Below are positions 1 through 4,874 of a DNA stretch of 8,256 bases, one piece after another. Position numbers and translations under genes: made by a program. The DNA lies in contig CAIOUK010000270.1 in NCBI GenBank assembly GCA_903861445.1, forward strand, positions 1 through 8,256, read 5' to 3'. Every line of letters starts with the position of its first letter. Positions within the stretch are counted from its first letter, which is position 1. The notes under the pieces were generated by a model. That model did not search any database. It was not told the origin of the DNA and saw only the letters and a list, made by a program, of their open reading frames with translations. Origin of the DNA: an uncultured Verrucomicrobia subdivision 3 bacterium (lineage in GTDB: Bacteria; Verrucomicrobiota; Verrucomicrobiia; Limisphaerales; UBA11358).

Positions 1-661
1 CGTATCCGGCCAAGTGCAGCAGCAAGGCCGCGTGTTCGTCCGCCGCGCCGGTATCAAACTCGCATATCAGGAAACGGCGCTGGCCGGTGTTGTCTAAAGT
101 GTGTTTGCTGGGTTTGCCTTCTTTCGTCACACCTAAAATCTTGGACATGGGCGACGGCACGATTAACGCCAGCGAGGACAGTTCCCCGCGCCAATCTTCG
201 CGCGGCCTAGTGTAAAATTCTGAATTTGATTTACCGCAACACAACAGCGGATTGCCCGGAAAGAGCCGGTCAATGATTTCTTCCGTGTGTGCGGCATTGT
301 CATCAATGCGCGGTTTGGACAGTTCCCAAAGGTCGGCCAGACCGTCACCGGCGCGCACAATGGCTTCACGCTGCTCTTGATTCACACTTGGCCACTTGGC
401 GGCGGTCGGCACCGGCGTAGATTTGCCACGCGGTTGCCATGCACAAGGCAGTGCGTTCCTAACGGCATCTTCGATTTCTTTACGAGGGACGTGACGCCCA
501 CAATCTTGCAACCGGCTTTCCAGCAGGGCGACGATTTCCACGGCAGGCAAATGAGCGAGAAGTTGCCGGGCAACCTTGAACATCCAAGGGTGAACACCAT
601 TGCCCGCGCGCGGCGGCGCGGCCAGCATATCACGCACGAAACTTGGCAGCTCCCGCGTCAC
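1..661 (-). CDS. Primase-like replication protein (PriCT-like N-terminus), partial
   Basis: Only the first 220 codons are in the window; the gene runs off the left edge. I start it at GTG 661-659, which overlaps the upstream gene's TGA by 4 bp (GTGA). An ATG at 628-626 is a weaker alternative because it would drop the conserved-looking LPSFVRDML start. Residues 21-72 (GVHPWMFKVARQLL, EIVALLE, CGRHVP, EIEDAVRNA) follow the spacing of a PriCT-type primase C-terminal helical domain. Residues 125-145 include HTEEIIDRLFPGNPLLCCG. Residues 190-218 (NTGQRRFLICEFD, then ADEHAALLLHLA) resemble the strand and acidic motif that open the catalytic core of AEP-type primases of phages and plasmids. I infer a role in priming or initiating replication of the element. 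The family is recognised only by pattern, and the catalytic residues downstream are not visible. It is the third gene of a leftward operon. Confidence 0.7.
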   Translation of the reverse strand, partial: MTRELPSFVRDMLAAPPRAGNGVHPWMFKVARQLLAHLPAVEIVALLESRLQDCGRHVPRKEIEDAVRNALPCAWQPRGKSTPVPTAAKWPSVNQEQREAIVRAGDGLADLWELSKPRIDDNAAHTEEIIDRLFPGNPLLCCGKSNSEFYTRPREDWRGELSSLALIVPSPMSKILGVTKEGKPSKHTLDNTGQRRFLICEFDTGAADEHAALLLHLAGY

Positions 662-954
662 GATGCCGCCTCCTTGCTGTCCAACAGACTTTTTAGGTAA
701 GCCTCTGCGCTAGGGCGGAAGATAAGCTTAATGCCACGAACTGCATGGCGCTTGCGAAGGGTGATGCACTTCACCTTGCCGCCATCACAGAGTTCGTTCC
801 ATGTCGTCCTACTCATTCCCCAAAGCCGTTGCTTGGGCTTGGGCAGCCGGAACCAGTCGGATGAATCGGTGCCATTAGCCGCTGGCACCACGAGCGGTTG
901 CGCGGAGAATTCTTGGCCGCCACGCTCGGCGTTTGTGTTGTTGGTCTGCGCCAT
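658..954 (-). CDS. Excisionase/AlpA-like winged helix-turn-helix DNA-binding protein
   Basis: This 98-residue protein has a low-complexity N-terminal third (about residues 1-30) and a compact DNA-binding domain at about residues 34-92. The key stretch is WFRLPKPKQRLWGMSRTTW, then ELCDGGKVKCITLRKR, RGIKLIFRPS and AYLKSLL. This is the winged-HTH layout of MerR/excisionase/AlpA-type proteins: 'RLP...GMSRTTW' corresponds to the turn and recognition helix, and the basic ITLRKR-GIKLIF segment to the wing. Such proteins direct excision or switch on element genes. The start is ATG 954-952, with no clear Shine-Dalgarno sequence. Its stop overlaps the GTG of the primase-like gene, so the two are probably translationally coupled. 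Domain class is fairly sure; whether it acts as Xis, as a transcriptional activator or as a replication regulator cannot be told from sequence. Confidence 0.78.
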   Translation of the reverse strand: MAQTNNTNAERGGQEFSAQPLVVPAANGTDSSDWFRLPKPKQRLWGMSRTTWNELCDGGKVKCITLRKRHAVRGIKLIFRPSAEAYLKSLLDSKEAAS

Positions 955-992
955 ATGTGACGCAAGAAACCATTAGCTAGAATTTCCTGCTA

Positions 993-1022
993 CTCTCCCA
1001 TGAGGGGGGTGCCTTCGGAGAG
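993..1022 (-). repeat. Short inverted repeat between two operon genes
   Basis: CTCTCC at 993-998 is the exact reverse complement of GGAGAG at 1017-1022, leaving an 18-base loop with a run of six G on the plus strand. It lies just after the stop of the 1026-1880 gene and before the start of the HTH gene. It has no U-tract, so it is not an intrinsic terminator. It could be an mRNA processing or stability hairpin, or an operator for the HTH protein. The stem is short and the loop long, so chance is possible. Confidence 0.3.
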
Positions 1023-1025
1023 GTG

Positions 1026-1880
1026 TCAGCGACCGAAGATTACAAAATTGTTACCGGCGGCAACTGCCTTATACCACGCGCCAGAATTTTGATATTGGGG
1101 GAAAAGCTCTGAATCGTATTCAGATTTCTTTGGGAATGCTTCTTCGCGGTCGGCAATCACTTGCGTCGCCTTCTTATAGCCGTATTTGGCTTGTAATCGC
1201 CATGCCGAAAGCTGTTTTAGTTTATGAAACGGAGGAGCCACCATTTTCCCGGTTGCGCGCTTTTTGGGGCGAATCCCCGATGGCCGCTGCTTAACGAGAC
1301 CTGCAAAAATCGGTTTCAAGACAGGGTCATCCAGCCGCGCCCAATCCACCTCAATGATGATTCGTGTCTTCGAGCCGTCAATCAACCGACTGCCAGTGAA
1401 ATGCCGCCTAAAGGATTTTTCGGTTGCCTCAATTCTGTCGAGTTCCGTTCGGCTTAAAATGCGGAAGCCAAGAATTGTCGAAACACCGGCAGCGTATCGT
1501 CTTGTGGCTTCATCTTGTTCGCGGCGGCGCAATTCCATCCACGGCATAGGAAATTTTTTACACATCCAGCAAGCCGCAATAATATCCCAGCATTTGTAAT
1601 CATCATCGGGAATTGCACCGGGTAACTGGGAAACAAGATTTTCCTTCGCCAATTCACCTGCACCCCAGCTTGAAATTTGCCGACGGTTTTCTTTTATCAG
1701 CGCCTGCCCGCGTTTCAGATTCCGGTCGTTCCTCGCTCGCTCGTAAAATAAAATGGCATCCAAGTGGTTGGGATTGATGCCCCTAAAATCCCATTCGCTC
1801 GGACGCAGTGGGACACCTGCACCCCGCCGTTCTGCGGTGCCGGTTCTCGTCTTTATTTCAGTGGCGCTCACCTCCGCCAT
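1026..1880 (-). CDS. Orphan 284-residue protein, first gene of the leftward operon
   Basis: I do not recognise a characterised family. The open frame extends to 1988, but I start it at ATG 1880-1878. The extra N-terminal codons overlap the promoter region and encode a Cys/Arg-rich stretch unlike the rest. The protein is soluble, with no signal peptide or membrane segment. Visible landmarks: EWDFRGINPNHLDAILFYERARN (residues 29-51, beginning SEW) followed by basic helices; KCWDIIAACWMCKKF at 96-110; RIIIEVDWARLDDPVLKPIF at 173-192, a hydrophobic strand ending in an Asp-Trp; a basic segment RPKKRATGK at 204-212; and a C-terminal basic helical region rich in Tyr and Lys. The WDFR-x-YERAR and VDW patterns remind me of uncharacterised proteins that recur in Verrucomicrobiota genomes, often near mobile genes. 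That is memory, not a search. As first gene of an operon with a DNA-binding and a primase-like protein, it may take part in element maintenance. Confidence 0.72.
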   Translation of the reverse strand: MAEVSATEIKTRTGTAERRGAGVPLRPSEWDFRGINPNHLDAILFYERARNDRNLKRGQALIKENRRQISSWGAGELAKENLVSQLPGAIPDDDYKCWDIIAACWMCKKFPMPWMELRRREQDEATRRYAAGVSTILGFRILSRTELDRIEATEKSFRRHFTGSRLIDGSKTRIIIEVDWARLDDPVLKPIFAGLVKQRPSGIRPKKRATGKMVAPPFHKLKQLSAWRLQAKYGYKKATQVIADREEAFPKKSEYDSELFPQYQNSGAWYKAVAAGNNFVIFGR

Positions 1881-1972
1881 TATCGCTGACGAACGCCCAT
1901 GACGCAAATGACTTGCATCGCGCCGCTGCCGGGGGCATAACAGAACCGTCCGAATAAACAACGAACCAGAAA

Positions 1973-2001
1973 ATAATCTAAACCACAATTTTGCGTAGCA
2001 A
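1973..2001 (-). promoter_or_regulatory. Promoter candidate for the leftward operon
   Basis: Read on the minus strand, TTGCTA (2001-1996; four of six to TTGACA) and GATTAT (1978-1973; four of six to TATAAT) are separated by exactly 17 bases. Transcription would start near 1966 and give a leader of about 85 nt before ATG 1880. The -35 lies inside the palindrome at 1994-2009, which would allow repression by a dimeric protein. Inferred from consensus match and spacing only. Confidence 0.4.
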
Positions 2002-2009
2002 CGGCTACG
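1994..2009. repeat. Palindrome CGTAGC-AACG-GCTACG, possible operator
   Basis: CGTAGC (1994-1999) and GCTACG (2004-2009) are perfect complements around a 4-base centre. It covers the -35 hexamer of the leftward promoter candidate and precedes the larger structure at 2012. It may be a repressor or AlpA-type operator, or the first hairpin of the rightward transcript. Confidence 0.45.
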
Positions 2010-2011
2010 GT

Positions 2012-2149
2012 CTTGTCAGAAAACCGCGAATTTTCACTTCAGAGACCCTGCCCAAGCACGCGCCCATCGGCGCGGCTTGGCGTATTCTCTGAAAAGGCGC
2101 TTCGCGGTGCCTCTGACAAGGGTGCGTCGAGTCCGCGCCCTTTTTATTT
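2012..2149 (+). ncRNA. Structured RNA candidate, free sRNA or attenuator leader
   Basis: Four nested perfect stems are visible. CTTGTCAGA (2012-2020) pairs with TCTGACAAG (2112-2120). CCGCGAA (2024-2030) pairs with TTCGCGG (2101-2107). TTCAGAGA (2038-2045) pairs with TCTCTGAA (2086-2093). The apical hairpin pairs CCAAGC + CGCGCC (2052-2057, 2059-2064) with GGCGCG + GCTTGG (2069-2080), with one bulged A and a CATC loop. Internal loops of roughly 3-7 bases separate the stems, giving a long rod of about 109 nt. It is followed directly by an intrinsic terminator. An alternative local hairpin, AGGCGC/GTGCCT (2095-2100/2107-2112, one wobble), competes with the second stem. The rod with bulges and the size recall 6S RNA in general shape, but I cannot identify any known family. 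The rightward promoter is not clear; AATAAT at 1972-1977 fits a -10 but lacks a -35. Confidence 0.6.
2120..2149 (+). terminator. Rho-independent terminator upstream of the zinc-ribbon gene
   Basis: GGGTGCG (2120-2126) pairs with CGCGCCC (2134-2140), one G-U pair, around a 7-base loop, followed by TTTTTATTT (2141-2149). It ends 38 bases before ATG 2188, so it either ends a free small RNA or attenuates the downstream operon. The 3' arm CGCGCCC is repeated exactly at 2059-2065, so the 5' arm has an alternative partner. Confidence 0.75.
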
Positions 2150-2187
2150 CCGTGGGTTGTCACGCAAGGAATCAGACTGACAGGATT

Positions 2188-2625
2188 ATGACACGATCAT
2201 CTTTAATTGGCTGTATAGCTGTGTTTGCTATTTCTCTCGCAGGGTTCAAATTCTTGGAAGATCAGGGTGGGGTTTTAGGTTTGATTCACTCGGCCTGTTT
2301 TATGGGACTCTTTTTTTCCGGGACGGGTTTGGGCGTCGCATTGGTGGGCGGGTTGCTGGAATTCTTCATTAGCCACAGAGTTGACCGAACAAAATATTAT
2401 TGTGGAAGATGCGGCGAGGAATTGTTTCCGCCAAAGGGAATGCTTTGGAGCCAATGTGTCAGTTGGGAGTGCGGAAATTGTCGAGCATGGGGAGATGACA
2501 AGACTTCTACAATTGAAATATCGCCACTTTGTTTCTTCCCTTCTGCTAAAACACTTCTTAAAAACGTTGAATATTTACGGCGCGATTGGAGGGAAGAATC
2601 TGAATCCAAGCGCCAGAAAAACTAG
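2188..2625 (+). CDS. Membrane-anchored zinc-ribbon protein, unknown function
   Basis: This 145-residue protein starts at ATG 2188, with AGGA close upstream. An in-frame extension to 2077 would run back through the terminator and is rejected. Residues about 5-21 and 30-61 are hydrophobic and should form two membrane helices, or a hairpin. The second part has Gly-rich packing (GLFFSGTGLGVALVGGLL). After them comes a cytosolic-looking zinc ribbon: C72-x2-C75 (YYCGRCGEEL), then C90, C95 and C98 (WSQCVSWECGNCRAWG). The tail, about 120-145, is charged and helical. The C-x2-C...C-x2-C pattern fits a treble-clef or rubredoxin-type zinc site; no catalytic motif is visible. It is first in a rightward operon with the Sel1 protein 9 bp downstream and the small membrane protein after that, so a membrane-associated complex is a reasonable inference. 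The gene is more AT-rich than glnD. Confidence 0.7.
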   Translation: MTRSSLIGCIAVFAISLAGFKFLEDQGGVLGLIHSACFMGLFFSGTGLGVALVGGLLEFFISHRVDRTKYYCGRCGEELFPPKGMLWSQCVSWECGNCRAWGDDKTSTIEISPLCFFPSAKTLLKNVEYLRRDWREESESKRQKN

Positions 2626-2634
2626 CTTTGCGCC

Positions 2635-3837
2635 ATGCCTCAATCCGAACTCAAAATCGCCTACAAATGGATTCTCAAGGCTGCGCTTCTTGGCGACCTT
2701 GAAGCCATCGAACTACTGACCGGCTACGATGACGACCAGTTTCAGGCGATGGGCGTTTCCGATCCGGCCAAATGGTTGCTGGAGAGCAAAAGCTTGCCCG
2801 TTCCGCAGGCGGTGAAAGGCATGGATGTTTCCGAATCATTCCGCTGGCTCCAGCGGGCTGCCGACTTGGGACATCCAAACGCCATGTATGTCATGGGACT
2901 TTGCCATAGCGAAGGCTACCTTGTCCCCCAGTCCGATTGGTTTGCCTTTGAGAACTTCCTATTGGCGGCGCAACGCGGCTGGCCAGAGGCACAGTTCAAG
3001 CTCGGACGCTGTTACGCCACCGGCACTGGCACCACCATCAATTATCTACGAGCGGTGGTATGGTATAAAATGGCCTCAAAAAAAGGCGATGAAGATGCCC
3101 GCTTCGCCCTCGAATGGTCTTTCGCCAAGGTCAGTAACTTCACCCTCCGCGAATGGTGGAATACCAAGATTGGCCGCGTTCAAGAAAAACAAATTCCCGC
3201 TGCCAAACTATATCAGGCCAAAGCCGAACAAGGGATTGCCGTTGCCCAAAACAATCTTGCTGGCTGCTACTTTCTGGGACTCGGCGTTAAAACCGACTTT
3301 GCGCAGGCAGCCAGATGGTGCCGCTCGGCAGCCTATCAAGGGCAAGTTGAAGCCCAAAACAATTACGGCCTCTGTCTCGTTCACGGTCACGGCGTCCAGC
3401 AGGACTACGCCGAGGCATTTGATTGGTTCTTGATGTCAGCGAAGCGTGGATTTTCCGAAGCCGAAGGGAATGTCGGCAGTTGTTATGACCGAGGCCGAGG
3501 CGTGACGCAGGATTTGAAGCTGGCGGCGGAATGGTATGGACGCGCAGCGAAGCAAGGACTGGCGACGGCCCAAAACAACCTTGGCAACTGCTATGAGCAT
3601 GGCGATGGCGTTACGAAAGATTTAGAGCAAGCCGTGACATGGTATCGCCGTGCGGCGGTTCAAGGTTTGACGGTTGCCCATTGCAACCTTGCCAGTTGCT
3701 ACGAGGAAGGCAAAGGCGTCCCCAAGGACATAAACAAAGCGATTACAGAGTATTGCCTAGCTGTCGCCCAAGGACATTTCGAGGCAGAATATAAGGTCTG
3801 GCAACTGTCCAACGGTCAAATCGTTTTTAAGAAATGA
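2635..3837 (+). CDS. Sel1-repeat (TPR-like) protein
   Basis: This 400-residue protein has no signal peptide or membrane segment and is therefore probably cytoplasmic. It is an alpha-solenoid of Sel1-like repeats, a fold used to hold other proteins together. Repeats are visible at about residues 67-100, 103-136, 139-160 (degenerate), 188-223, 224-259, 260-295, 296-331 and 332-367, with a partial one to about 385. The last five keep a 36-residue period with the signature AQNNLGNCYEHGDGV-x-KD-x-x-A-x-x-WY-x-x-AA-x-QG. The repeat is visible in DNA: GCCCAAAACAA occurs at 3244, 3352 and 3568, spaced 108 and 216 bases. Residues 160-190 form a non-repeat insert. The first 65 residues look like a diverged repeat plus a linker. 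ATG 2635 lacks a Shine-Dalgarno sequence, and ATG 2749 or 2821 are less likely starts because residues 5-30 already look repeat-like. Its stop overlaps the next gene by 4 bp. Confidence 0.88.
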   Translation: MPQSELKIAYKWILKAALLGDLEAIELLTGYDDDQFQAMGVSDPAKWLLESKSLPVPQAVKGMDVSESFRWLQRAADLGHPNAMYVMGLCHSEGYLVPQSDWFAFENFLLAAQRGWPEAQFKLGRCYATGTGTTINYLRAVVWYKMASKKGDEDARFALEWSFAKVSNFTLREWWNTKIGRVQEKQIPAAKLYQAKAEQGIAVAQNNLAGCYFLGLGVKTDFAQAARWCRSAAYQGQVEAQNNYGLCLVHGHGVQQDYAEAFDWFLMSAKRGFSEAEGNVGSCYDRGRGVTQDLKLAAEWYGRAAKQGLATAQNNLGNCYEHGDGVTKDLEQAVTWYRRAAVQGLTVAHCNLASCYEEGKGVPKDINKAITEYCLAVAQGHFEAEYKVWQLSNGQIVFKK

Positions 3838-4181
3838 AAACAGTTATTGCATACGCATTAGTAATCATAGGTGTCCCGGTCTTTGGTGGGCTGCTCACCA
3901 ACATCATTGTGGGAGTTCCATTAAGTTTATTATTACCCATGCCATTAAGAATTCGCCTCATGCCTTATTTGGAAATCTTTGGTGGGTTTGGTGCGGCGCT
4001 GACGGCGATATATTTGTTCCGATTATTTAGTCTTCACCCAACTTTCGCAGTTCCATTGATAATCGCGACGTGGTTATCCCTGTATTTCATCAGTTACAAG
4101 CAACGGCTAAATGCGTTGGCAAGTTGGCTGGTCGGTCTGTTTGTTGGCTGGGCTGTAATTCCAAATTTATTAGGTATTTGA
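3834..4181 (+). CDS. Small four-helix membrane protein, unknown function
   Basis: This is a 115-residue, strongly hydrophobic protein. Likely membrane segments are residues about 4-33 (IAYALVIIGVPVFGGLL and the following IIVGVPLSLLL, perhaps two short helices or a re-entrant hairpin), 47-65, 69-87 and 94-113. The loops are short, with basic residues in RIRLM (about 39-43) and YKQRLN (88-93), which suggests the side facing the cytoplasm. No catalytic or transport motif is recognised. The ATG overlaps the TGA of the Sel1 gene (ATGA), so translation is probably coupled and the three genes 2188-4181 form one operon. Its codons are notably AT-rich. With the Sel1 scaffold and the zinc-ribbon membrane protein it may form a membrane complex; the function is unknown. 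Confidence 0.75.
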   Translation: MKTVIAYALVIIGVPVFGGLLTNIIVGVPLSLLLPMPLRIRLMPYLEIFGGFGAALTAIYLFRLFSLHPTFAVPLIIATWLSLYFISYKQRLNALASWLVGLFVGWAVIPNLLGI

Positions 4182-4193
4182 TTTACCTTAAAA

Positions 4194-4469
4194 CTAAACC
4201 TCTGCCGCCTCACTGACTTCTTCCGGCTCAAGTTCCACCGGTTCTTTCAGCGCCGCCGGTTTCGCCCTCTTCATGCCCGCGCCAAGTTCGCTCAACTTCG
4301 CCGCCGCCAGTGGCGGGATGCCGCGCATCTCCCGTTTAAGCCGTTCCACTTCCGTCCAAGCCTTCGCGCATTGTGCGCGGTCACGCGCAGAGGTCTTTTC
4401 GTCACAAACAGCTTGTAAAAGCTTGGTTTGCATCTGCCGGGCATTATGATAATTGGGGCCGAATCTCAT
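4194..4469 (-). CDS. Small helical hypothetical protein
   Basis: This 91-residue protein is convergent with the membrane-protein gene, with only 12 bp between the stops. I take ATG 4469-4467 as start (MRFGPNYHNARQMQTKLLQ). A TTG at 4520 in the same frame would add 17 residues of Pro-rich sequence and overlaps the edge of the repeat region. Residues 7-50 are a charged amphipathic helix or helical hairpin with ARQMQTKLLQAVCDE and QCAKAWTEVERLKREMRG. The tail after about 65 is acidic (EPVELEPEEVSEAAEV). I recall similar 'GP-x-YHNARQ' proteins in Verrucomicrobiota mobile regions, but cannot name a family. The composition suits a small DNA- or protein-binding accessory factor. The reading frame is supported by its protein-like composition rather than a motif. 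Confidence 0.58.
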   Translation of the reverse strand: MRFGPNYHNARQMQTKLLQAVCDEKTSARDRAQCAKAWTEVERLKREMRGIPPLAAAKLSELGAGMKRAKPAALKEPVELEPEEVSEAAEV

Positions 4470-4532
4470 ACTTGGCGGGGAACCTACTACGGGTTTTAGG
4501 GGCGCGCAAGGGGTGGTCAAAGCTCCGTTTCC

Positions 4533-4594
4533 GGAGGTTGCTCAAGGCAACCATCCTTCGTTACCGAAGGTTGCCCAAGCCCTCACCAACCTCC
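4533..4594. repeat. Nested 62 bp imperfect palindrome
   Basis: GGAGGTTG (4533-4540) pairs with CAACCTCC (4587-4594). Inside it GGCAACC (4546-4552) pairs with GGTTGCC (4569-4575). At the tip TTCG (4557-4560) pairs with CGAA (4565-4568) around TTAC, extendable to CCTTCG/CGAAGG. GGTTGC-TCAAG-GCAACC (4536-4552) is a competing local hairpin. Multiple exact arms in 62 bp are unlikely by chance and suggest a folded DNA or RNA element. Confidence 0.6.
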
Positions 4595-4682
4595 TGAACC
4601 GAAGGTATGGATTGCATCACGCTTCGTTTTACGCCGCTTTTTCAAACCTGAATCTCCATCAGAAGGCAGGGATGTTATCAAA

Positions 4683-4725
4683 TCACCGCAGCGAATTGGG
4701 GGCATGGGGGTGGGCAGTGCGGTGA
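4683..4725. repeat. Inverted repeat TCACCGCA / TGCGGTGA
   Basis: Perfect 8 bp arms at 4683-4690 and 4718-4725 flank a 27-base G-rich spacer containing GGGGGGCATGGGGGTGGG (4698-4714 region). The G-runs on the plus strand between the arms are unusual and could form a quadruplex-like structure. Possible protein-binding or origin-associated site. Confidence 0.45.
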
Positions 4726-4779
4726 CGGTCTGGGAAAAAAAGAATTCTTCCGGTAGCACGCTCCTTACTAGTGGAATCC

Positions 4780-4874
4780 CTCACCGAATGAACGGCTGGC
4801 AGGCTGCCGGTGAGAGTGAATCAAACTAGCAGCCAGCCTGCGCAAACAGGTGCCAGCCAGAAACGAGAGTGAAT
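4780..4874 (+). repeat. Repeat-rich leader directly upstream of the ArdC-like gene
   Basis: CTCACCG (4780-4786) pairs with CGGTGAG (4808-4814). GGCTGGCA (4794-4801) pairs with TGCCAGCC (4851-4858). GCAGGCTG (4799-4806) pairs with CAGCCTGC (4834-4841). The direct repeat GAGAGTGAAT (4812-4821, 4865-4874) has its second copy reaching into the start codon at 4873. The stems are mutually exclusive in part, so alternative folds of the leader mRNA, or a repressor that binds at the start codon, are plausible. Confidence 0.5.

Larger units (their letters stand above)
1881..2187. other. Divergent non-coding region (307 bp)
   Basis: This stretch separates the leftward replication-like operon from the rightward cargo operon. 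It holds a leftward promoter candidate with an overlapping palindrome (1973-2009), a nested inverted-repeat structure (2012-2120) and a rightward intrinsic terminator (2120-2149). Open frames crossing it, the N-terminal extension of the minus-strand gene and that of the plus-strand gene, look spurious because they run through these structures. Confidence 0.75.
4470..4872. other. Non-coding region rich in inverted repeats
   Basis: This stretch has no convincing gene. It contains four sets of perfect inverted repeats, listed separately, plus a 9 bp direct repeat ACCGAAGGT (4563-4571 and 4598-4606) and a 10 bp direct repeat GAGAGTGAAT (4812-4821 and 4865-4874). It lies between the cargo module and the ArdC module. 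It could be a replication or transfer origin, or the upstream regulatory region of the ArdC gene. Confidence 0.6.

Noticed and set aside
287..700. Plus-strand open frame of 137 codons at the left end
   Set aside because: It is antisense to the primase-like gene, whose protein has recognisable PriCT-like motifs and a GTGA junction with the upstream gene.
1881..1988. N-terminal extension of the orphan minus-strand gene to 1988
   Set aside because: The extra residues are Cys/Arg-rich and unlike the rest, and the region carries the promoter candidate; ATG 1880 is the better start.
2012..2120. Integron attC-like recombination site
   Set aside because: The imperfect palindrome has a suitable size, but the RYYYAAC and GTTRRRY core sites are not found at its ends, and the intrinsic terminator next to it points to an RNA.
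2012..2149. Firm assignment as 6S RNA
   Set aside because: The rod shape and small side hairpin are suggestive, but there is no typical long closing stem and no recognisable central-bubble sequence; kept only as a possibility.
4173..4187. Bidirectional terminator between the convergent genes
   Set aside because: GGTA/TACC is only a 4 bp stem with weak flanking extension, too weak to support a terminator call.
4470..4725. Plus-strand open frames at 4373-4597 and 4453-4725
   Set aside because: They run antisense to the small helical gene and then through the nested palindromes, and have no protein-like motif.
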